A stretch of 64,000 nt of DNA, taken from Asticcacaulis currens. Its GTDB lineage: Bacteria; Pseudomonadota; Alphaproteobacteria; Caulobacterales; Caulobacteraceae. Of the stretch, positions 41,920-52,274 are shown piece by piece. Numbering within the stretch: position 1 is the stretch's first letter; every line of letters starts with the position of its first letter. The stretch spans positions 1-64,000 of the forward strand of contig NZ_JAQQKW010000003.1 of the NCBI RefSeq assembly GCF_028550395.1, given 5' to 3'. The notes under the pieces are model-generated. The model had not been told where the DNA came from and ran no database searches. It saw only the letters and a list, made by a program, of their open reading frames with translations. The position numbers were made by a program, and so were the translations under genes.

Positions 41920-43995
41920 CTATTGACCGGCCTTCGTATGTTCATCCAGCCAGTCAAACACCGTCCTGTGCCACTTCAGGGAGTTCTGCGGCTTCAGCAC
42001 CCAGTGGTTTTCATCCGGGAAGCGCAGGAACTTTGACTTCACGCCATTCATCTGAAGCGCCGTGAAGGCACCGATCCCCTGTTCCGGGATGACGCGGAAG
42101 TCCTGATCGGAGTGGATGACCAGCATCGGCACCGACCAGTCCTTGGCGTGCAAAGCCGGGTTGAACTTGTCGTAGTTTTCTGGGTGATCGTAAACATTGC
42201 CGCCGTTTTCCCACTCCGAGAACCACAGTTCCTCAGTGGCGTAGCCCATCGAGCGGTTGTCAAACAGGCCGTCGTGATTGACGAGGCACCTCCACGGGGC
42301 CTTCCACTGCGAGGCGATCCAGTTGATCATGAAGCCGCCATAGGAGGCCCCCAGCGCACAGGCGCGATCCTGATCGAGGAAGCTGTATTTCGACAGGGCG
42401 TAGGCATAGCCCTTTTGCAGGTCTTCCAGCGGGCGGTCGCCCCAGTGCTGGCTGATGGCATCGGTAAAGGCCTGACCGTAGCCGGTCGAGCCGTGGAAGT
42501 CGATCATGATGACCGCATAGCCCGCCCCGGCATAGGCCTGCGGGTTCCAGCGATAGGACCAGCTTTCGCCGAACGAGCCTTGCGGCCCGCCGTGGATCAG
42601 AAAGGCCACCGGGTACTTTTTGCCTTCGACATAGTTGGCCGGTTTCAGGACGTACCCATGCACGGTTTCGTCATTCCACCCTTTGAACGCGAACTGTTCA
42701 AATGCCCCGAAGGCGCGGTTTTGCAGCACAGGGTCATTGAGGGTGGTCAGCGGGGTGGCCCCGTCATCAATCAGTTTGGCCCTTGGTTTGGAGACAAATA
42801 GTTGCGACGGATAATCCATGCCGCTTTTGATAAACACAAAGCGGTCCTTCAGCGGCGCGAAGGCGTCCATATGACCGCCCTTCGACAAGGGCGTCACCTT
42901 GCCCGAAGCGATTTCGACGCGGAACAGCGGCGTCTTACCGACATCGCCGGCGACGACGTAGAGGCTCTTGCCATCGGTCGCCCATTTCAGGCTGTCGGCC
43001 GAGCGGTCCCAGTCGGCGGCGATCTGTTTCGTTTCGCCGGTCGCCAAATTGCGCAGGAAAATTTCGAACTGATCGGCCTCAAAGCCCGGACGCTTCATGG
43101 CGCGATAGGCCAGCCACTTGCCGTCAGGCGACACCTCGGCCCCCGTATCCCAGGCCTTATTGGCCTCGGTCAGGTTGGTTTGTGTGGAAGGGGTGGCGAT
43201 ATCGACCTTATAGATGTCGAAATTGGTCGAACGCGGCTCGTCCTTGCCGGCAATACGCACCGAATAATAGACGGTCTTCCCATCGGGAGAGAAACTATAT
43301 TCCGCCTCGTCACCGAACGGCTTGGATGGCACGTCACCATCAACGCCGGCGGTCAGCGATACAACAGCCCCGCCGCCCAGCGGCACGTAAAACAGGTGGT
43401 TGCGCGTGCCGTCGGCCCAGGTGTCCCAATGGCGCACGAACAGGCGGTCATAAATGACGCCGGTGGATTTGTCGGCCTTCTTTTCGGCCTGCCCCTTCAG
43501 CGTGCAGTCGATCTCTTCGGTCTTGCACGCCTCCTCGATGGCCAGCGACAGGACCAGCCCCTTACCGTCCGGTGACAGCTTATACGACCCGACATCGAGC
43601 GGCAGCTTGGTCACCTGCACTGCTTCGGCGTCGTTGAGGTCGGTCTTCCACACCTGCATCGAGCCCGAACGCGCCGACAGGAAATAGAGCGCGCCATCGG
43701 CGCCCCATTGCGGCGACAAGGCCCCGCCCTTCGACGCGGTGGTCAGTGCCTTTGAGGTGCCGGTCTTGAGGTCGCTCAGCCACAGGGAATTGACCCCCTT
43801 GGTCTTTTCGGCGTTCAGCGTGCGCACCTGAAAGGCCGCGTGGGTTTCCGCCTTATTCACCGTCAACCCTGACAGGCGCTGCATAGCCACAAGGTCGTCA
43901 TAGGTGAAAGGTTGCTTGTCCTGCGCCTGAGCCGAAAGAGCAGGGAAAAGAAGCGCGGCGGCCAGACCAGCCGTGGCGAGAAGACGAGACTTCAT
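41920..43995 (-). CDS. S9-family prolyl oligopeptidase-type peptidase
   Basis: A 691-residue exported serine peptidase. The signal peptide (MKSRLLATAGLAAALLFPAL, ending SAQA) is followed by a beta-propeller built of WD40-like PD repeats (GGALSPQWGADGALYFLSAR, YSFSPDGKTVYYSV, EVSPDGKWLAYRAMK) and then an alpha/beta hydrolase domain from about 450. The nucleophile is in ALGASYGGFM, and the histidine in FPDENHWVLKP; HGGPQGSFGESWSYRWNPQA forms the oxyanion side. It is an acylaminoacyl-peptidase/dipeptidyl-peptidase-like enzyme of the periplasm, cutting oligopeptides. It is first in a run with bla and glsA. ATG 43995. Confidence 0.93.
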   Translation of the reverse strand: MKSRLLATAGLAAALLFPALSAQAQDKQPFTYDDLVAMQRLSGLTVNKAETHAAFQVRTLNAEKTKGVNSLWLSDLKTGTSKALTTASKGGALSPQWGADGALYFLSARSGSMQVWKTDLNDAEAVQVTKLPLDVGSYKLSPDGKGLVLSLAIEEACKTEEIDCTLKGQAEKKADKSTGVIYDRLFVRHWDTWADGTRNHLFYVPLGGGAVVSLTAGVDGDVPSKPFGDEAEYSFSPDGKTVYYSVRIAGKDEPRSTNFDIYKVDIATPSTQTNLTEANKAWDTGAEVSPDGKWLAYRAMKRPGFEADQFEIFLRNLATGETKQIAADWDRSADSLKWATDGKSLYVVAGDVGKTPLFRVEIASGKVTPLSKGGHMDAFAPLKDRFVFIKSGMDYPSQLFVSKPRAKLIDDGATPLTTLNDPVLQNRAFGAFEQFAFKGWNDETVHGYVLKPANYVEGKKYPVAFLIHGGPQGSFGESWSYRWNPQAYAGAGYAVIMIDFHGSTGYGQAFTDAISQHWGDRPLEDLQKGYAYALSKYSFLDQDRACALGASYGGFMINWIASQWKAPWRCLVNHDGLFDNRSMGYATEELWFSEWENGGNVYDHPENYDKFNPALHAKDWSVPMLVIHSDQDFRVIPEQGIGAFTALQMNGVKSKFLRFPDENHWVLKPQNSLKWHRTVFDWLDEHTKAGQ

Positions 43996-44108
43996 AGGAA
44001 ACCCGTTGGTTACAACAGAAAGGAAGCGTTGTTAGACCGCGCTTTCGCTGACCTGTCGAGTCCGCCCGCCGGAGTCCAGGTTAAAAATCGGTAATATTCC
44101 GGTGAGGC

Positions 44109-45428
44109 CTATTTCGAGGCGACCAGCAGTCGCGGCCAGTAGTCAGCGAACATGTACTGGCGGGTCGCATCGGCCGGAATGTCGAACTCAGACCCCTTGT
44201 ACCAAGGCGTGCAGGTGCGTTGCGCCGGGTCGAGATTGCCCCATTGCAGCTTCGGGCACGGCTCGGTGGACGGATCGATCAGATTGTCAACCGCACGGAT
44301 TTCACCGCGCGACGAGGCTAGTATGCCGGCTGTGCGAATCTTGGCGATCTGGTTGCCGCCGACAAAGCCCGTGCCGTCTTGGATATTGATGGCGATTTCG
44401 TTCGACAGGATCTTGTTGTCGATGACACGCAGGCGATTAAGGCTGGACGTCACCCCGTGTTCCGAATAGTCGATCAGTGACCGCGACAGCAGGGCCTCAC
44501 CACCGCCCGACAGGTTCAGGGCCGACGCAAAGAATTCGATCCGCATATCATCCATGGACAGGATGGAGTCACCGGAGTCGAGCTTGACCTCCATGCCCAC
44601 CGCGCCTTCGCCGCGCTCGAACCCGCGCCAATCCGCCAGTTGCTGTACCGTCACGCCCGACATCTGCGAGTCGCCGCTGAGCACCGCATAGACGCCACCC
44701 GCCGTCGAGGTAATCCCCGCCTGTTCGGCATAGAGCTGCGCCGAATTGACCGCCACGGCGACCGTGCGCGTCTTGGCCACCACAAAGGCCGACAAGAGAT
44801 TGAGACGCCCGCCAGAGATATGCACCGCCGCCGAATCGCCTTCGTAACGCACCGTGGTGTTTTGCAGGGTCACTTCCGATCCGGAGCTGTAAATACAGGC
44901 CGACTGGCCCCCGCGGCGCGAGGCGATCAGCATGTTTTTCAGCACGACCTTGCTGGCCTGCGGGTTAATGCGCAGACAGGATTCGCCATCCGGGGCCACC
45001 AGCACCGGCATACGCGAGTCGGCGCTTTCGCCGATAATCGTCAGCGACTGATTGATCATCAGGCTGGCGACGCAGGAGCGGTTACGCGCCACAAGCTTCA
45101 GCACACCGCCCGGACGCATCCGGCGTACCGTATCTTCGACATAGGCCTGACGGGCCGTATCGCAATTGATGGTCGCGCTCCATTTCGAGCCGTAATAGCC
45201 GTACCGGTTGTACGGCTTATAATACTTGCCGTGGCAGGTCTTGAGCTGCGCATCCAGCAGCACGCCGAAACAGGGCCGGGTCAGGGCCTCGGTACGCGCG
45301 GCATTATAGCCCGGACCGTAGCTTGCCCCATAGCTGGTCGCCGTCTGCGCCGATGCGGCGGACGCGCCACCAAGCAGGGTCGCCAGAAGGAAGACGATCT
45401 GCGCGGTAAAGGTGACAAGAGAGCGCAT
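44109..45428 (-). CDS. Exported right-handed beta-helix protein
   Basis: A 439-residue protein with a signal peptide (about 1-27, ending ASAASAQ) and a Tyr/Gly-rich linker (YGASYGPGYN, YNRYGYYGSKW). From about 100 to 400 it shows pectin-lyase-like coils (LMINQSLTIIGESADSRMPV, VVLKNMLIASRRGGQSACIY, RLRVIDNKILSNEIAINIQD, GTGFVGGNQIAKIRTAGILA). Such solenoids bind or cut polysaccharides, or are structural; no catalytic triad is evident, so a binding or structural role is as likely. The preferred start is ATG 45428, 8 bases from GAGGG; GTG 45443 and ATG 45434 are also in frame. It is 11 bases after the Sel1 gene on the same strand and is presumably its partner. Confidence 0.75.
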   Translation of the reverse strand: MRSLVTFTAQIVFLLATLLGGASAASAQTATSYGASYGPGYNAARTEALTRPCFGVLLDAQLKTCHGKYYKPYNRYGYYGSKWSATINCDTARQAYVEDTVRRMRPGGVLKLVARNRSCVASLMINQSLTIIGESADSRMPVLVAPDGESCLRINPQASKVVLKNMLIASRRGGQSACIYSSGSEVTLQNTTVRYEGDSAAVHISGGRLNLLSAFVVAKTRTVAVAVNSAQLYAEQAGITSTAGGVYAVLSGDSQMSGVTVQQLADWRGFERGEGAVGMEVKLDSGDSILSMDDMRIEFFASALNLSGGGEALLSRSLIDYSEHGVTSSLNRLRVIDNKILSNEIAINIQDGTGFVGGNQIAKIRTAGILASSRGEIRAVDNLIDPSTEPCPKLQWGNLDPAQRTCTPWYKGSEFDIPADATRQYMFADYWPRLLVASK

Positions 45429-45439
45429 GGTCATTTCCC

Positions 45440-46966
45440 TCACCGGCCCGGATTGGTCGAAATCTGGTTGAGAACGGCCTGCAGACGCGAGGCGGACGGA
45501 CGGAACCCGGCAAGCGCCGAGTCGAGGCGCAGCACAACGGCCTGCGCCTTGTCCTGATCGGCAACGCCGCTCAGGCCCAGGGCGAAATAGGTGGACATGG
45601 CAAAACGCGCCTCGGCCGAGCCCTGCTTTTCAGCCTGCTGATACCAGTAGTAGGCGCGGGCGTAATCCGTCGGCACCCCCACCCCTTCGGAATACATGAC
45701 CGCCAGCACCAGTTGCGCCTGCGATGAGCCATTGGTCGCCGCCAGTTGGATGGCGCGCACCTTATCCAGATTGGTCATACGCGACCCGTCGGGGCGGCCC
45801 AGAATGGCCCGCAGAGCCGACAGGGTCTGCGTCGGCACGCGACCCGCCGAATAGACCGCTTCGGTCGGACGTGAGGCACCCGAAACCTGAGCGATATCGG
45901 CATCGTTGGGGCCGACCGGATAGCGTTCCTGACCCGGATTGCCGTCACTGTCCGGCCCGGCCGCGACGCGCTGAACCGGGGCCGATCCCTGCGCCAGATC
46001 GAGATAGACCAGCGCGCGCCAGACGTGGATGAAGGGCAGTTCATCCATGCGCGACAGGGCGTATTCATAGGTATCGGTGCGCGGACGGCTCTCGTCGGAG
46101 TGCGGCACCCCCCCGGCGGGCGCTTCGGGCGGATAGAATTCGAACGGCGACACCCAGCGCTTGGCCTTGGCCTCGACAAAGGCCCCATAGCGGCTGCGTT
46201 CGGGCGCGGACTTCTCGAAGTCCTTAAGCATCACATAGGCCCCGACATCACCGGTTTCTGCCGCTTTATAATTATAAAGATAGGCATCGACATCGTTGCG
46301 CGGGAACAGGCTGATGACATTCGGACGGCCATCCACCGGATTGTGCATCATGGCGCGGACGGCTTCGCGGTTGTCAACGGGCTCGCCCATGGGGCCGTAC
46401 TGATCGTCATAAAGACGACCCAGCGTGCGGAAGCCATCAGCCCCGAGTTGCGCCTGTATATAGATGACGCGGTCGCGCACCTTGTCGCGCTCGGAATTGT
46501 CCATGCGCGCCAACAGGGTTTCCAGCTTGCGATAGGCGACCGACCGTTCCACCGCCCGGCACTTATCAAAGCGCGAGGCCATCTGACCGTTTTTGAGTGT
46601 GCGGTTGATCGGCGCGAAGCCTTCGGGATTGGTCAGGGCCATGACCAGCCACACGGAGGCTTCGATCGGGTCTTCGAGATTCTTATCTGTGGCCCGCTCC
46701 GCCATGTAGCGGCTGGAGAGTTCAAGCTGCGAGAAGAAGTCATTGGCAAAGGCGTGCTTGCGGAAATAGCGGACCGCGCGTTCCTGCTCATTGAAACCGG
46801 CCCCGCCATTGTCGGCCATGGGCGGACGCGGGCAGCCGCTGATACCGCGCGGCCCTTCGCCACCACCGCCCAGCCAGTCCACGGAGACATCGCAGGCGCT
46901 CAGCGGCAGGCTCAGCGCCGCCGTCAGCATCACTGCTGCCGCTGCACGAAACGGCACGCGGTTCAT
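45440..46966 (-). CDS. Sel1-repeat lipoprotein
   Basis: A 508-residue envelope protein. The signal peptide (MNRVPFRAAAAVMLTAALSL) ends in the lipobox LSAC, giving a lipoprotein. The middle has an unrecognised helical part (KAFANDFFSQLELSSRYMAE is the flavour, from AVRYFRKHAFANDFFSQLEL), and the C-terminus contains Sel1-like repeats (IQLAATNGSSQAQLVLAVMY, SEGVGVPTDYARAYYWYQQA, EKQGSAEARFAMSTYFALGL), which normally scaffold protein-protein contacts. I chose ATG 46966 because it starts the lipoprotein signal; an ATG at 47038 is also in frame. It is immediately upstream of the beta-helix gene. The 419-base gap before it holds only its promoter region and that of the divergent fRMsr gene; I see no gene or clear repeat there. 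Confidence 0.75.
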   Translation of the reverse strand: MNRVPFRAAAAVMLTAALSLPLSACDVSVDWLGGGGEGPRGISGCPRPPMADNGGAGFNEQERAVRYFRKHAFANDFFSQLELSSRYMAERATDKNLEDPIEASVWLVMALTNPEGFAPINRTLKNGQMASRFDKCRAVERSVAYRKLETLLARMDNSERDKVRDRVIYIQAQLGADGFRTLGRLYDDQYGPMGEPVDNREAVRAMMHNPVDGRPNVISLFPRNDVDAYLYNYKAAETGDVGAYVMLKDFEKSAPERSRYGAFVEAKAKRWVSPFEFYPPEAPAGGVPHSDESRPRTDTYEYALSRMDELPFIHVWRALVYLDLAQGSAPVQRVAAGPDSDGNPGQERYPVGPNDADIAQVSGASRPTEAVYSAGRVPTQTLSALRAILGRPDGSRMTNLDKVRAIQLAATNGSSQAQLVLAVMYSEGVGVPTDYARAYYWYQQAEKQGSAEARFAMSTYFALGLSGVADQDKAQAVVLRLDSALAGFRPSASRLQAVLNQISTNPGR

Positions 46967-47385
46967 CAGCTTCCGGCCGGTACGACGGGCGGTATGTTCA
47001 CCGGCGCCGTTGCACCTCATGTCTTCGCTAATCGACATCACGCATCGCCCCGACATAAATGCCGGCAAAATTATGGTTAACAAATCTTGTGTTAGGGATC
47101 GTGCGACCTGTCAAGCGCCCCCATCCGGTCCATGTGCGATGCCGGCAAAGCGTTGCCGGATTGTCGCGGACCCTGACGATACCCAGATGGAAAACCCAAC
47201 GACTGAGTGGTACGTCAACCCCCGTATAACGCCACGATGATAGCGTTAATTTCTACGCCTTGGCCAGAGAAAAGTGCTAAGAGCCGCCCATTCCGGGACA
47301 CTTTTCCCTGCCCCGGAGACAAATTCCGCATCAGCCCTTTACGATTTCGCCCCTGAGGCGAGATTCAGTCGCTCACAGGTCGTCC

Positions 47386-47874
47386 ATGCTTACCGCGTCA
47401 CAGAAAAAAGAGATCTATCAGTCCCTTAAAAAAGAAATCCTGTCGGTGCTCGACAATGAGCCCAATCGGGTGGCGCGCATGGCAACCGTCGCCTGTCTGG
47501 GCGCTCAGGCCTTCGACACCTGGTTCTGGACCGGCTTCTATGTCGTGGATGAAACGAAGAAGGCGCAAGGCATAGATGAGCTGGTGGTGGGCCCTTATCA
47601 GGGCACACTCGGCTGTCTGCGCATTGATTTCAAACGCGGAGTCTGCGGCGCGGCGGCGCGCGAACGGACCACGCAGGTGGTGGCCGACGTGCACGCCTTT
47701 CCGGGGCACATCGCCTGCGACTCCCGCTCCAATTCCGAGATCGTCGTACCGGTCTTCGACGCGTCGGGCGCGCTGCTGGCGGTGTTCGATGTCGATTCGG
47801 AAAGCTATGGGGCCTTCGACGACACCGACCGCGAACAGCTCGAAGACCTGATGGCCGCCGTATTCGCGGTTTAA
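47386..47874 (+). CDS. msrC: GAF-fold free methionine-(R)-sulfoxide reductase
   Basis: A 162-residue GAF-domain protein that reduces free methionine-R-sulfoxide. The three cysteines of the family are present: GTLGCLRIDF, RGVCGAAARE and HIACDSRSNSEIVVP (the last includes the resolving site). The ligand pocket DTWFWTGFYVV and the ending LLAVFDVDSESYGAFDDTDR agree. It protects against oxidative damage to methionine using a thioredoxin-like donor. ATG 47386. Single gene, divergent from the Sel1 pair. The gene symbol is by E. coli analogy. Confidence 0.88.
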   Translation: MLTASQKKEIYQSLKKEILSVLDNEPNRVARMATVACLGAQAFDTWFWTGFYVVDETKKAQGIDELVVGPYQGTLGCLRIDFKRGVCGAAARERTTQVVADVHAFPGHIACDSRSNSEIVVPVFDASGALLAVFDVDSESYGAFDDTDREQLEDLMAAVFAV

Positions 47875-47930
47875 GGGACCACGCCAGAGCCTTCATCGGC
47901 CAAGTTGAACCCATGAGCCTTGTTTCGGAA

Positions 47931-48019
47931 TGGCTCCGGGTTTTGTTGGGTCGTGCAATTTTCCGAAACGAAGCTCGGCAAAGCCAAAAGCAGTATCCAC
48001 CTTATCGGATTACGCTTTA
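47931..48019 (-). repeat. Dispersed GCGCATTCCGAAAAG repeat, copy 2
   Basis: On the minus strand AAAGCGTAATCCGATAAGG is followed by CTGCTTTTGGCTTTGCCGAG and CTTCGTTTCGGAAAATTGC, matching copy 1 in order. Its first bases overlap the stop codon (TAA) of the AraC gene. Confidence 0.65.
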
Positions 48020-49051
48020 GAACCGGTCCATCTGCCTCAGCCAGTCCGGCAACTGAGGGGCGCCGGTCTGCACCCGCCGCGTCACCGCTTCGGGCCCCAG
48101 TTCGCGCACCTCGCCCGGCGTCATCTGAAACCGGCTGCGGAACGCGCGGGCAAACACTGCCCAGCCGGTAAAGCCGTTATCCTGTGCCACCTGCCCCATC
48201 GTCTTGTGGCGCAGCGCCGGATCGGCCAGTTGCGTGAAGGCCTGCTGCAACCGCCGTTCGCGGATATAGTCGCTGACCCCGCCCAGAGGGGTAAACAGGC
48301 GATAGAGCGAAGCGCGCGACAAGCCGAAATCGCGGCACAGGCGCGCCGGCCCCAGGCCGCTATCCCCCAGACGCGCCTCGATATGACGACGCACCCGCAT
48401 AAGCTGGACACTGTGCAGGTGGCCGTCCGGGCCGCCGGAACCGCGATAGGGCGCACTGAGAGCGGTCAGAAGCTCAAGGGTCGCGCGCGTCACGACCGGA
48501 ATTTCGTCAGCAGACAAGCCCGACGCCAGCCCCCACAACAGTCGGATGTGCTGCGCCATCATCTGCCCGGCGACGGTGTGGCCGGGAAGCACGACACCAT
48601 GCAGCCCGTCCAGTTCCTGCGCCGACAGCGGCAGCAGGTTGCGCGGCAGGGCGAGGTTGAGATTGGTGCAGTCCGAGGTCTCCGAACGGAAGGTCCGCAT
48701 CATATCGACGACACACACATCTCCCGGCCGCCCGGGCACCCCTTCGGCCCCGGCAAAGCGCAGGTCTCCGCCCTTTTCAATTACCTGCACCAGAATGACA
48801 TCAAGCCCCAGCGCCGCCACCTTGCGCTGATCGCGGCTATAGACGAAATGGCCTCCGGTCATAAAGGCCTGTCCCACCAGCAGGCTGCCGATCTGGTAGG
48901 TCTTGATCCAGCCCTGAGTCCCCTCGCCCGCCTGGGTAACGCCTACGTCGAAAATAGGGTCGATCGCCTCGGCATAGGCCTTAAGTCCGTCGTCGCCGGG
49001 GATCAGATGGGTCCCGGCTTCGTAATAGGTAACTGAGACAGGTTCGGTCAT
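48017..49051 (-). CDS. AraC-family transcriptional regulator
   Basis: A 344-residue regulator. The N-terminal about 200 residues form a sensing domain (QAFMTGGHFVYSRDQRKVAA, VCVVDMMRTFRSETSDCTNL) of the AraC-binding-like/OruR type. The C-terminal AraC DNA-binding pair of HTHs is at about 245-325 (LCRDFGLSRASLYRLFTPLG, MGQVAQDNGFTGWAVFARAF). It would activate an unknown target, perhaps itself, as its own gene stands alone. ATG 49051. The repeat at 47931-48019 overlaps its stop. Confidence 0.9.
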   Translation of the reverse strand: MTEPVSVTYYEAGTHLIPGDDGLKAYAEAIDPIFDVGVTQAGEGTQGWIKTYQIGSLLVGQAFMTGGHFVYSRDQRKVAALGLDVILVQVIEKGGDLRFAGAEGVPGRPGDVCVVDMMRTFRSETSDCTNLNLALPRNLLPLSAQELDGLHGVVLPGHTVAGQMMAQHIRLLWGLASGLSADEIPVVTRATLELLTALSAPYRGSGGPDGHLHSVQLMRVRRHIEARLGDSGLGPARLCRDFGLSRASLYRLFTPLGGVSDYIRERRLQQAFTQLADPALRHKTMGQVAQDNGFTGWAVFARAFRSRFQMTPGEVRELGPEAVTRRVQTGAPQLPDWLRQMDRF

Positions 49052-49454
49052 GGCTAGGTATCGGCAACACTCGGAGGCAGGATATAACTCACTGACTTGG
49101 CGTCAGTAAAGTCAGGCAGGCCTATCACCCTCATGTCTCTCATTTATGACCATGCGTCTCAAAAGATGGCACACCTCTTGTCACACGCCGCACGCTGTTC
49201 TTTATAAAGCGCGCTGGCGTAGGCTGGCTTAAATCCTTTTTATCGCGCCCGAGACGGGCGTAGCAGACTCATATTTCGAAGGCGGGCGGGGCCAGGCGCA
49301 AGTCGGGTCGCCGCCCTATTCTTTTTCTCTTCAACCTATCTCTGAAGCGGGGCACGCGGACCCTTCTGCCCGATTTTCAGGTTGTGATTTTGCCCCCCCT
49401 CGGCTAAACCCCCCCGCACCATTCCATACAAGTGACACAAGGGTGCCTCCTCGC
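49052..49454. other. 403-base gap upstream of ettA
   Basis: No gene is seen. CACTGACTTGGCGTCAGT (49091-49108) is a short inverted repeat near the AraC start. GGGCGG...CCGCCC at about 49281-49318, followed by TATTCTTTTTCTC, is a terminator-like hairpin on the plus strand and could end an AraC-divergent leader or a small RNA. The ettA ribosome site is at its right end. Confidence 0.4.
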
Positions 49455-51122
<1,668 letters not shown>

Positions 51123-51158
51123 GGCCACAGGCCCGACACCCGTTCGTTGGAACAGATT

Positions 51159-51196
51159 AAACCGCCGGAGTTTCACGCTCCGGCGGTTTTGCTTTT
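51159..51196 (+). terminator. Rho-independent terminator of ettA
   Basis: AAACCGCCGGAG and CTCCGGCGGTTT form a perfect 12-pair stem around TTTCACG, followed by TGCTTTT. Confidence 0.93.
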
Positions 51197-51270
51197 ACAT
51201 ATCGTCCCGGCTTGCTGGGGCATAGCAGAGCGAAAGTATAGCTTCGCCAGCGTTCGGGCTGTCTCTCTCT

Positions 51271-51447
51271 TATACCTCCCCAGCTTGCTGGGGAGGGGTA
51301 CCGCACGAGCCATGAAAGGGCGAGATGCGGTGGTGGGGGCTTACAACTTAGCTCACAAAGCCCTGTGGTCTTTGAAAGTTCGCAGCCCCCCCATCCGGCT
51401 CTGCCTTCGGCAGACCGGTTTCCCCCCGCCACAGGCAGGGGGATAGG
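51271..51447. repeat. GC-rich palindromic element, copy D
   Basis: CCTCCCCAGC-TT-GCTGGGGAGG is a perfect hairpin at 51276-51297; further in, GGTGGGGGCT faces AGCCCCCCCATCC, and CTGCCTTCGGCAG is a small hairpin. The order of G- and C-rich blocks follows copies A-C. With the ettA terminator it fills the 342-base gap to the next gene; a lone CGGCTTGCTGGGG fragment lies at 51209-51222. Confidence 0.7.
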
Positions 51448-51464
51448 CTTTTTCGCCAAGGCGT

Positions 51465-52274
51465 CTATGCCAGCATATTGCGCTTGTGCTTGGCCAGCTT
51501 ACCCTTTGGGCGCGGTGCGGGCGGCGGCAGGTCGTCCGGGCCTATGGGTGTCGTTTCCGCCACTGTGAGCACAACCAGTTCGTCAGACTGGCGCGTCTTG
51601 GCCTTTATCTTTTCCGGCTTGGGCGTTTTTGGCGCAGGTGCGGGCGCGCCACCCCACGGATGGCGCGGGTCGATCAGACCACGGCTGAAGAAGAAGGCTG
51701 AGGTGACGCCCCGGCGACTCAACTCATCCTGCGCCCCTTCGAGCAGGTTGAGGATATGCGCCTCATCCTTCCACGCCTCGTGAAAGTCCTGCAAGGCGCG
51801 CCACACGGCCACCCGATGCTCGTCCGTGGTCATATCGACCTTGATCTTGGCCGGCGGGTCTTTTTTGGGATTTTCCGGATCGGGCTCCGGCTCAGACAGG
51901 GCTTTTTTGAGGTCGTCGAACGGCTTTCCCGTCTTGTCTTTGAGCGCCAGCAACGTTCCCAGCTTCGCCTCGATCACCGCCGACAATTCGCGCGCTCGCT
52001 CAAGCTGCAAAGCACCGGATGTGCTGACCGCCTGATGCAGGCTGAAACGGATGCTGTCATAAATGGCGCGGGCCGACGCGCGGTGCCGCGCCAGTTGCCC
52101 GGCCTTCGACAACTGGGCCGACAGCCACACGGTCAGGGCAAACAGTAGGACACCGGCAATCAGAAAACCCAGTATCAGGATCAGCGTATGACCATCCAGA
52201 ACGATGGTCGCCACGGCACGCGGCCCCTCCCCGAACGGATCGCCGAAATCTTCGGGTGCGTCTGCGTATCTCAT
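51465..52274 (-). CDS. Single-pass membrane protein, partner 2 (unknown family)
   Basis: A 269-residue protein not recognised. After a short acidic N-terminus (MRYADAPEDFGDPFGEGP) comes one hydrophobic segment (about 26-50, DGHTLILILGFLIAGVLLFA) and a long helical, charged region (ASARAIYDSIRFSLHQAVST, ARELSAVIEAKLGTLLALKD). Near 150-200 there is a block HRVAVWRALQDFHEAWKDEA that resembles one in the upstream protein. The C-terminus is Pro/Lys-rich and probably disordered (PAPAPKTPKPEKIKAK, PPPAPRPKGKLAKHKRN). Its ATG overlaps the upstream stop by 4 bases (ATGA), so the two products are made together. ATG 52274 follows GAGGTGG. Function unknown; the pair may be a membrane-anchored complex. 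Confidence 0.75.
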   Translation of the reverse strand: MRYADAPEDFGDPFGEGPRAVATIVLDGHTLILILGFLIAGVLLFALTVWLSAQLSKAGQLARHRASARAIYDSIRFSLHQAVSTSGALQLERARELSAVIEAKLGTLLALKDKTGKPFDDLKKALSEPEPDPENPKKDPPAKIKVDMTTDEHRVAVWRALQDFHEAWKDEAHILNLLEGAQDELSRRGVTSAFFFSRGLIDPRHPWGGAPAPAPKTPKPEKIKAKTRQSDELVVLTVAETTPIGPDDLPPPAPRPKGKLAKHKRNMLA

